Source: Flavobacterium sp.
GTDB taxonomy: Bacteria; Bacteroidota; Bacteroidia; Flavobacteriales; Flavobacteriaceae
Length of the DNA: 13,211 bases
Direction of reading: 5' to 3'
Assembly: GCF_030146175.1 (NCBI RefSeq)
Contig: NZ_JASLCE010000065.1
Coordinates: 1-13,211 of the forward strand
A model generated the notes under the pieces. The model was not told where the DNA came from. It worked only from the letters and a program-made list of their open reading frames with translations, and made no database searches. A program made the translations under genes and the position numbers. This document shows, piece after piece, positions 8,410 through 13,211 of the stretch (its first letter is position 1; the number at the start of each line of letters is the position of its first letter).

Positions 8410-9169
8410 AAAAGACAGGATACGAATACTCTTTTTAACCCTGTTATTTCCCCTGTTACTCGTGGCTCAGAAAAAAGTAACCCATCAGCAGTTATTGTGG
8501 TTTGCCTATCATAATACGATTCGGTTTAACGAAAACTGGGCGTTGCTGAGTGAAGTTCAGGAGCGGCGTTTTTTTAATCCCGGAGCGCAACATCAATTGG
8601 TATTTCGCAGTAACATTCAGCGGAAGTTAATCGAAAACTGGAATGCTTCGGTTGGGATGACGTATTTTTTACAAAGTCCACAGGATCCGGAATCCGAAAG
8701 TAACCTGATCGTTCCCGAATTGCGCCCGGATATCGGTTTTGACAATAAGCAGAAATTAGCCTTTATGACGATCTCGCATCGCTATAAAATGGAAGCACGT
8801 TTTATGCACGATTTTGCCAATGACGAACTAACCGGTGGCTACCGTTTTTCGAGTTTCCGTTTTCGATACCAACTGGGATTGGACATTCCATTATGGCGAC
8901 AGCAAGACACTAGGGAAGAACGATTAACGCTACGATTAAAAGACGAAATAATGCTTAATTCAGGAAGTAAAATTGTAAAAAACACTTTTGATCAAAACAG
9001 AATGTATGCAGGACTTAATTATCGGATCAATCCGGATTTTGCGGTTGAGGCCGGTTATCTCAACTGGTACCAGCAACGCGCTTCCGGAACGGACTATTAC
9101 GACCGGGATATTATCCGTTTTTCGGTATTCCATACGCTATCATTAAAAACTAAAAAGCATGAAAAATAA
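8360..9169 (+). CDS. DUF2490 family protein, probable outer-membrane beta-barrel
   Basis: The 269-residue product has a signal peptide whose hydrophobic core ILFLTLLFPLLLVA (residues 23-36) is followed by Gln-Lys-Lys. The mature part is rich in alternating aromatic and polar strands and ends with a pattern seen in DUF2490 proteins: FDQNRMYAGLNYRI, then AGYLNWYQQR, then IIRFSVFHTL. The family has no defined function; many members are predicted outer-membrane barrels. ATG 8360 gives a 50-base overlap with cysI and an unusually long 22-residue region before the hydrophobic core. An ATT at 8405, overlapping the cysI stop, would give a textbook signal peptide (IKKDRIRILFL...) but is a rare start codon. 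It sits inside the sulfur operon and overlaps the next gene by 11 bases, so it is probably co-expressed with it. Role unknown. Confidence 0.85.
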   Translation: MRHLGILHFGNTFPSIKKDRIRILFLTLLFPLLLVAQKKVTHQQLLWFAYHNTIRFNENWALLSEVQERRFFNPGAQHQLVFRSNIQRKLIENWNASVGMTYFLQSPQDPESESNLIVPELRPDIGFDNKQKLAFMTISHRYKMEARFMHDFANDELTGGYRFSSFRFRYQLGLDIPLWRQQDTREERLTLRLKDEIMLNSGSKIVKNTFDQNRMYAGLNYRINPDFAVEAGYLNWYQQRASGTDYYDRDIIRFSVFHTLSLKTKKHEK

Positions 9170-10610
9170 TTTGTTCCCAATATTCTTAAAAAGTGACTCG
9201 TATCGGTTTCTGATTGTTGGCGGCGGAAATGTGGGATTGGAAAAAGCCGAAACGTTATTGCGGCAAAATCCGTTGACCACTTTAACGGTCGTGGCGCAAA
9301 AGATCAACTCCGGTTTACGTCAGTTACAGCAAAAACACCCGCAACTTATTGTTCGGGAGCGGTCTTTTGAGGAAAACGATCTGGATACGACCGATTTTCT
9401 GATTATTGCCACGGATAATACCGCATTAAACCGGGATATCAAACAAAAAGCCAATGACAAAGGAATATTGGTCAATGCCGCCGATCAGCCGGACTTATGT
9501 GATTTTTACCTTGGCTCGATCGTAAATAAAGGCTATCTTAAGATTGCGATTTCAACCAACGGAAAATCCCCTGTATTGGCGCGTCGTTTACGCGAGCATC
9601 TGGAAGAGGCTATTCCGGAAAATATTAGCGATAGTATTGAAAACCTCAATGCTTTTCGCGAACAACATAAAGGCGATATTCAGGCCAAATTGGTTTCGTT
9701 AAACAAAGCAACCAAAGCACTGGTAAAGGAAACGGATAAAAGGGAAGGAAAAAAGTATAAGGAACTGACATTTGAAATTACCGTAGTTTTCCTGGCGGTC
9801 TTTTTTGGCTATGGATTGTCGTCGATCATTTCGGTTGACGAACTAAATGGCTATATCAAAGAGATTCCACCGGCATTTTACGGAATGGTACTGGTTGGCT
9901 TTTTTGCCCAATTAGTTGATGGTGCCGTTGGTTTGGGATATGGTGTGACCTGTGCGACGAGTATGATGTTGTTCGGGATAAAGTTACCGGCGATTAGCGG
10001 AAGTATTCATACCGCGGAGATGTTTTCCAGCGGAATCAGTGGATTTTCGCACTACAAATTCGGAAATGTCAACAAAAAATTATTGCTGTGGTTGGCCATT
10101 CCAGGTGTAGTTGGAGCCATTTGCGGTGCCTTGCTGTTGATTTACCTCGGAAATAAATACGAAACGATTACGTATGCCGTTTTGGCTACCTATACCATGA
10201 TCATTGGAATACGTTTGGTGTTAATCGCTTTTCGGAAAAAAATCGTTCGGAAAAAAATAAAAAATACCGGTTTACTGGGATTTTCGGGCGGTCTTTTTGA
10301 TGCTTTTGGCGGTGGTGGATGGGGGCCAATTGTTACGTCAACCTTATTGGCCAAAGGACGCAAATCCAATTATGTAGTCGGAACGGTGAGTTTGGCAGAA
10401 TTTTTTGTAACACTGGCGGCTTCGGCTACGTTTTTTGCCTCATTGGGCGTCAGTCATTGGTATATTGTAGTCGGACTGATTTTAGGTGGTTCCATTGCCG
10501 CACCATTAGCGGCACGACTGGCCGGGAAATTACCACAAAAAACAGCCATATTAGCCGTAGCATTTTTGGTTATTGTGTTCAGTATCCGAATGTTGTTTAA
10601 AATATTCTAA
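9159..10610 (+). CDS. Fusion: siroheme synthase (precorrin-2 dehydrogenase/ferrochelatase) + TauE/SafE (TSUP) transporter
   Basis: Residues 1-155 match the N-terminal half of CysG (Met8-like), which oxidises precorrin-2 with NAD+ and inserts iron to give siroheme. The NAD-binding loop is VGGGNVG (20-26). Asp109 in VNAADQPDLCDF aligns with the catalytic Asp104 of Salmonella CysG, and AISTNGKSPVLARRLREHLE (130-149) is the usual dimerisation segment. A charged linker (about 155-203) leads to about eight hydrophobic segments (206-481) of the TauE/SafE family: QLVDGAVGLGYG (251-262) and FDAFGGGGWGP (380-390) are the two paired signature loops. TSUP members move sulfite, sulfate or sulfonate-type anions; direction here is unknown. 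The reading frame is continuous with no stop, so this is a true fusion. It completes the siroheme route begun by CobA and may also provide the operon's membrane sulfur-anion step. It starts 11 bases before the end of the DUF2490 gene. Confidence 0.92.
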   Translation: MKNNLFPIFLKSDSYRFLIVGGGNVGLEKAETLLRQNPLTTLTVVAQKINSGLRQLQQKHPQLIVRERSFEENDLDTTDFLIIATDNTALNRDIKQKANDKGILVNAADQPDLCDFYLGSIVNKGYLKIAISTNGKSPVLARRLREHLEEAIPENISDSIENLNAFREQHKGDIQAKLVSLNKATKALVKETDKREGKKYKELTFEITVVFLAVFFGYGLSSIISVDELNGYIKEIPPAFYGMVLVGFFAQLVDGAVGLGYGVTCATSMMLFGIKLPAISGSIHTAEMFSSGISGFSHYKFGNVNKKLLLWLAIPGVVGAICGALLLIYLGNKYETITYAVLATYTMIIGIRLVLIAFRKKIVRKKIKNTGLLGFSGGLFDAFGGGGWGPIVTSTLLAKGRKSNYVVGTVSLAEFFVTLAASATFFASLGVSHWYIVVGLILGGSIAAPLAARLAGKLPQKTAILAVAFLVIVFSIRMLFKIF

Positions 10611-10626
10611 GGTCTTTTATTGAAAC

Positions 10627-10660
10627 AAAAAAAAGGTGCCGCAATAACGGCACCTTTTTC
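10627..10660. terminator. Bidirectional intrinsic terminator
   Basis: A perfect 12-bp stem (AAAAAGGTGCCG, 10630-10641, with CGGCACCTTTTT, 10648-10659) closes a 6-base loop CAATAA. It has an A tract on the left and a T tract on the right, so it can act on both strands. It sits 19 bases after the end of the sulfur operon and about 30 bases beyond the stop codon of the converging yceI gene, so it should end both transcripts. Confidence 0.93.
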
Positions 10661-10690
10661 CTTTTCATAGCAATTATATAATAGGGGATA

Positions 10691-11257
10691 TTAGAACTGT
10701 AAGTTTACAGTTAAATCAAATTCGTCGTTGATTGCTTTGTCACCGATTGAACTGAAAATAGAACCAGAGTTGTACTCGATACCAAATTTCGTTCTGTCAA
10801 CTTTAAAGCTTGTTGTAGCCGTGTTCCCTTTTACAGTGATGTCGAAAGTTACAGGGTTAGTTTTGTCTTTAATTGTTAAATCAGCAGTAACAGTATACAC
10901 ATCGTTACCTTTGTCAGCGATAGTTTTGAAAACTAATTTAGACGTTGGGAATTTTTCAACACCAAAGAAATCGTCAGCTTTTAAGTGACCGTCTAATCCA
11001 GCTTTTGATTTACCAGAAACGTCAGTAGCACTGATTGTAGTCATGTCTACAGTGAAGTTACCACCTTTTAATTTTTTTCCTTTGAAAACTAAAGCACCTT
11101 CTTTTAAGTTGATAGTACCTTCGTGTTGTCCGGTTACTTTTTTACCAACCCAGTTGATTGTACTTTTAGAAACATCTACTTTTTTAGTTTGAGCTGATGC
11201 AGATAAAGTACCTAAAGCTACTACTAAAGCTAACGCAATTGATTTTAAATTTTTCAT
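10691..11257 (-). CDS. YceI family periplasmic protein
   Basis: The 188-residue product has a signal peptide with a probable cleavage after SASA (residue 22, ASA|Q), then a single YceI-type lipocalin-like barrel that in characterised members binds polyisoprenoid or amphiphilic ligands in the periplasm. Family marks include STINWVGKKVTGQHEGTI near the start of the mature protein, GGNFTVDMTTI, HLKADDFFGVEKFPTSKLVF, a ladder of short strands, and FGIEYNSGSIFSSIGDKAIND near the end. Leu is almost always TTA, and GGT, GCT and AAA dominate, unlike the CGG/CCG/GCG-rich sulfur genes; this suggests high expression. It follows the nitroreductase gene after 28 bases and is probably the last gene of the marR operon, although its own promoter cannot be ruled out. 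The ligand is unknown. Confidence 0.93.
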   Translation of the reverse strand: MKNLKSIALALVVALGTLSASAQTKKVDVSKSTINWVGKKVTGQHEGTINLKEGALVFKGKKLKGGNFTVDMTTISATDVSGKSKAGLDGHLKADDFFGVEKFPTSKLVFKTIADKGNDVYTVTADLTIKDKTNPVTFDITVKGNTATTSFKVDRTKFGIEYNSGSIFSSIGDKAINDEFDLTVNLQF

Positions 11258-11285
11258 TTGATTTTAAAATGGTTTAATTAATTGA

Positions 11286-11918
11286 TTATAAATTGATAAA
11301 TAATTCTTCGTTTGATTTTCGCACTTTGGCGTAATGCTGTGTAGCATCTTCTTCATGTCGGTACCCTAAAGTAGCAATTAAGGAAGCATTTAATCCAAGT
11401 TCATTTAATCCCAGGATTTCATTTACCTTTTCCGCTTCAAAACCTTCCATAGGAGTGGCATCGATTTTTAATTCGGCAGCAGCACTTAAAAGATTACCTA
11501 ATGCGATATAGGTTTGTTTAGAAGTCCAGTTACTTAGTTTGTCGGCTGGTAAAGTGGTTAACTTACTTTTCATAAAATCACCGTATCCGGCAATCGATTC
11601 CATCGGAATCTGACGGGTTTCCACAATATTGTTTAGGAAAGCATCAATTTGTTCAGCTCCAAAATCAGTCATGTTTGCAAAAACAAGCAGGTGAGAAGCC
11701 TCAACAATTTGTGATTGTCCCCATGAAACCGGCTGCAATTTTGCACGTACTTCCGGATTTTCAATGATCAATACTTTATACGGTTGCAGACCGTAAGAAG
11801 AAGCACTTAAACGGATCGCTTCTTTAAGGGTATCCAAATCTTCGTTGGAAATTTTTTTGGTAGCATCAAATTTCTTTGTTGCATAACGCCATTTTAGCGT
11901 TTCTATTAAATTACTCAT
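11286..11918 (-). CDS. NAD(P)H-dependent nitroreductase, NfsB-like
   Basis: This 210-residue flavoprotein belongs to the FMN-dependent nitroreductase family, which reduces nitroaromatics, quinones and similar compounds with NAD(P)H. The N-terminus (LKWRYATKKFDATKKIS) aligns with the FMN-phosphate binding start of E. coli NfsB (LKRHSTKAFDASKKL). SASSYGLQPYKVLII matches the SPSSTNSQPWHFIV region, and KQTYIALGNLLSAAAELKIDATPMEGF matches the NfsB stretch [27 protein letters not shown]. It ends with KVRKSNEELF, comparable to the basic FMN-contact tail. It lies 12 bases after marR and 28 before yceI, so it is probably co-transcribed and controlled by the MarR protein. The physiological substrate cannot be read from sequence. 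Confidence 0.93.
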   Translation of the reverse strand: MSNLIETLKWRYATKKFDATKKISNEDLDTLKEAIRLSASSYGLQPYKVLIIENPEVRAKLQPVSWGQSQIVEASHLLVFANMTDFGAEQIDAFLNNIVETRQIPMESIAGYGDFMKSKLTTLPADKLSNWTSKQTYIALGNLLSAAAELKIDATPMEGFEAEKVNEILGLNELGLNASLIATLGYRHEEDATQHYAKVRKSNEELFINL

Positions 11919-11930
11919 GTATATTTCTGA

Positions 11931-12386
11931 TTATATTGTTCGATAACGTTCCAGTAAATCATTTAAAAGTTCCTGTTCTTCCTGACTCAGGTTTTGTGCA
12001 AACAGTTGTTCGTGATGATCCACTTTTGGATCCAGTTCTTCCAGTAGTTCCAGGCCTTTATCGGTGATGGTTACTTCCATTTTCCGACGGTTGTCCGGAC
12101 AAACTTCGCGGGTTACCAGATCTTTTAATAATAACTTGTCAACCAATCGGGTTGTGTTACTGGTTTTGGCCAGCATACGTTCCTGAATCACACACATATT
12201 GGTTGGCTTTGCCTTTTGGCCTCTCAAAATCCGCAATACGTTGTACTGTTCGCTTGATAATTCATAAGGCTTTAATACCTCAGCGAATTTCTCGGAAACC
12301 AAATTTTGAGTGTACAAAATGTTTAGCACTGTTCGTTTGCCCAGTGATAATGTTTTTGTAGATTTGATGATGTCTTCGATTTTCAT
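11931..12386 (-). CDS. MarR family transcriptional regulator
   Basis: The 151-residue protein has the MarR layout: an N-terminal dimerisation helix, a winged helix-turn-helix (about 45-110) and a C-terminal dimerisation helix. LSSEQYNVLRILRG begins the DNA-binding domain, TSNTTRLVDKLLLKDLVTR is the recognition helix region, and CPDNRRKMEVTITDKG is the beta wing with the conserved D-x-R-R motif. Members usually repress their own operon and release DNA on binding a small ligand or on thiol oxidation. Two cysteines are present, Cys65 and Cys96, the second at the wing. It heads a probable operon with the nitroreductase and yceI genes. Two matching palindromes lie 12-55 bases upstream over its predicted promoter, so autorepression is likely. 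Confidence 0.94.
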   Translation of the reverse strand: MKIEDIIKSTKTLSLGKRTVLNILYTQNLVSEKFAEVLKPYELSSEQYNVLRILRGQKAKPTNMCVIQERMLAKTSNTTRLVDKLLLKDLVTREVCPDNRRKMEVTITDKGLELLEELDPKVDHHEQLFAQNLSQEEQELLNDLLERYRTI

Positions 12387-12397
12387 TGTGTTATTAA

Positions 12398-12413
12398 ATT
12401 TGTAGGTACAAAT
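12398..12413. promoter_or_regulatory. Putative MarR operator 1
   Basis: ATTTGTA-GG-TACAAAT is a palindrome with perfect 7-base arms and a 2-base spacer. It starts 12 bases upstream of the marR start codon and overlaps the predicted -7 element. It shares the core TTGTA-NN-TACAA with operator 2. Size and symmetry suit a MarR dimer; binding is inferred. Confidence 0.75.
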
Positions 12414-12442
12414 GTAGTAATGTTTTTAATTGTATATACAAA
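12409..12442 (-). promoter_or_regulatory. Predicted marR operon promoter
   Basis: Reading the minus strand, TTTG (12442-12439) is followed after 22 bases by TACATTTG (12416-12409). This fits the flavobacterial primary promoter pattern TTG-N17-23-TAnnTTTG exactly. Transcription would start near 12402, giving a leader of about 15 bases. Each element lies in or at the edge of one of the two palindromes. Confidence 0.7.
12430..12441. promoter_or_regulatory. Putative MarR operator 2
   Basis: TTGTATATACAA is a perfect 12-base palindrome with the same half-sites as operator 1. Its centre is 30 bases from that of operator 1, so the two would face nearly the same side of the helix. It abuts the predicted -33 element of marR and contains the TTG of a weaker candidate promoter for the divergent lipoprotein gene. 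Confidence 0.72.
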
Positions 12443-12458
12443 TGTTTGTTTAATTTTT
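12430..12458 (+). promoter_or_regulatory. Candidate promoter for the TlpA-like gene
   Basis: TTG at 12430-12432, an 18-base spacer and TAATTTTT at 12451-12458 match the flavobacterial pattern except for the last base of the -7 element. Start of transcription would be near 12465, about 58 bases before the lipoprotein start codon. The region is AT-rich, so a chance match is possible. Confidence 0.4.
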
Positions 12459-12522
12459 TGTTAAATTTATTTTCGAGCCTGTTAGAATGCTTAATTTTAG
12501 TGGCCTAAACCCGATTTATATC

Positions 12523-13089
12523 ATGAGAAAAATTATAATAATGCTGGCTGTTTGCAGCTTTATGTCTTGTAAAAAAGAAACAACCACACCCGAAACAAAC
12601 GTATCAGAACCGGAAAAAGCAGTTGTAGCCGATCAGCCAAAACCGATTAAAGTCTATGAAAAAGATGGAATTAAGGTAGCATCTTATGACTTTAATGCTT
12701 TTGAGCCGTTTTTAAAAAAGGATAACGATACGACCTATGTGGTTAATTTCTGGGCGACTTGGTGTGTACCATGTGTAGCTGAGTTACCGCATTTCGAAAA
12801 ACTGAATGCGACCTATAAGGATCAAAAAGTAAAAGTCCTGTTGGTGAGTCTGGATATGCCACAAAAAGTGGAGTCCAATTTGCTACCGTTTGTAAAAAAG
12901 AAAAATATGCAGTCGGAGGTGATCTACCTGAACGATCCGGATGCCAACGCCTGGATTAGTAAAGTCGATACGGCCTGGTCGGGTGCAATTCCGGCAACGG
13001 TGATTTATAAAGGGAACAAACGCAAGTTTTTTGAACAGTCGTTTACCTACGAAGCTTTAGAAAAAGAACTAAAATCCGTAATGAATTAA
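12523..13089 (+). CDS. TlpA-like thioredoxin-fold lipoprotein
   Basis: The 188-residue product begins MRKIIIMLAVCSFMSC, a short lipoprotein signal peptide with Cys16 as the probable lipidated residue, followed by Lys-Lys-Glu. A low-complexity acidic/Pro linker (about 17-42) leads to a TlpA/ResA-type thioredoxin domain with the active site WATWCVPC (CVPC at 81-84) and the cis-proline loop GAIPATVIY (Pro157). Such proteins reduce or exchange disulfides in the cell envelope, often in cytochrome c maturation or redox stress; the partner is not evident here. I chose ATG 12523 rather than the in-frame ATG 12487, because the upstream 12 residues would bury the lipobox. It diverges from marR and lies 25 bases before another secreted protein gene, likely in one operon. 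Confidence 0.9.
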   Translation: MRKIIIMLAVCSFMSCKKETTTPETNVSEPEKAVVADQPKPIKVYEKDGIKVASYDFNAFEPFLKKDNDTTYVVNFWATWCVPCVAELPHFEKLNATYKDQKVKVLLVSLDMPQKVESNLLPFVKKKNMQSEVIYLNDPDANAWISKVDTAWSGAIPATVIYKGNKRKFFEQSFTYEALEKELKSVMN

Positions 13090-13114
13090 GCAACCTAAAA
13101 AACAAGTATATAAT

Positions 13115-13211
13115 ATGAAAGCAATTAAATTTTTAGCCTTGGCGCTGGTAGTTGGTGTTATGAGTGCATTTACATTGATCAAACCAGCAGCCGGTTATAA
13201 GGTAGGCGATG
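13115..13211 (+). CDS. Secreted protein, probable redoxin/thioredoxin family, N-terminal fragment
   Basis: Only the first 32 codons are inside the window. They encode a signal peptide (MKAIKFLALALVVGVMSAFT) and then LIKPAAGYKVGD. The GYKVGD segment resembles the opening of envelope AhpC/TSA-type redoxin proteins found beside TlpA-like genes in flavobacteria. The catalytic region is off the right edge, so the family call rests on a few residues and on the upstream neighbour. It starts 25 bases after the TlpA-like gene and is likely co-transcribed. Confidence 0.6.
   Translation, partial: MKAIKFLALALVVGVMSAFTLIKPAAGYKVGD

Noticed and set aside
10319..10600. Second plus-strand open frame inside the TauE domain
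   Set aside because: It is out of frame with a clearly conserved transporter sequence and encodes a Cys/Gly-rich product with no plausible fold.
9159..10610. Frameshift or assembly artefact creating the CysG-TauE fusion
   Set aside because: The frame, codon use and linker are continuous, both domains are complete-looking, and there is no homopolymer or start codon at the junction to suggest two merged genes.
12487..12522. Earlier ATG for the TlpA-like lipoprotein
   Set aside because: Starting at 12487 would put 12 extra residues ahead of a classic short lipoprotein signal peptide and bury the lipobox cysteine.

Overview
The window looks like a chromosomal segment from a Flavobacterium-type member of the Bacteroidota. 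Genes start after A-rich leaders without a Shine-Dalgarno motif. The one clear promoter fits the flavobacterial pattern (TTG, then about 17-23 bases, then TAnnTTTG), and the proteins resemble flavobacterial family members. No rRNA, tRNA, CRISPR array, insertion sequence or phage gene is visible.

Region 1 (2-10610, all + strand) is a sulfate-assimilation operon that enters the window from the left. In order it carries the 3' end of an iron-sulfur APS reductase (cysH), ATP sulfurylase subunits cysD and cysN, serine acetyltransferase (cysE), cysteine synthase (cysK-like), uroporphyrinogen-III C-methyltransferase (cobA), sulfite reductase flavoprotein (cysJ) and hemoprotein (cysI), a DUF2490 probable outer-membrane protein, and a fusion of a CysG-N/Met8-type siroheme synthase with a TauE/SafE (TSUP) membrane transporter. 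Genes are 4-32 bases apart or overlap by 11 or 50 bases. Together they cover sulfate to APS (CysDN), APS to sulfite (CysH), sulfite to sulfide (CysJI), siroheme supply for CysI (CobA plus the CysG-N domain) and sulfide to cysteine (CysE, CysK). The visible chemistry goes straight from APS, so no APS kinase is needed, and none is seen. The only transporter-like part is the C-terminal half of the last protein. A strong bidirectional hairpin terminator at 10627-10660 ends the operon.

Region 2 (10691-12386, - strand) is a likely three-gene operon, marR - nitroreductase - yceI, facing the sulfur operon and sharing its terminator. yceI has markedly biased codon use, suggesting an abundant periplasmic protein.

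Region 3 (12523-13211, + strand) diverges from marR. It encodes a TlpA-like thiol-redox lipoprotein and the start of a secreted protein that looks like a redoxin. The 136-base space between marR and the lipoprotein gene holds two perfect TTGTA-NN-TACAA palindromes with centres exactly 30 bases apart. They cover the -7 and -33 elements of the predicted marR promoter, a layout expected for MarR autorepression.

The items most worth a second look are the siroheme-synthase/TSUP fusion, the DUF2490 gene placed between sulfite reductase and that fusion, and the paired operator.
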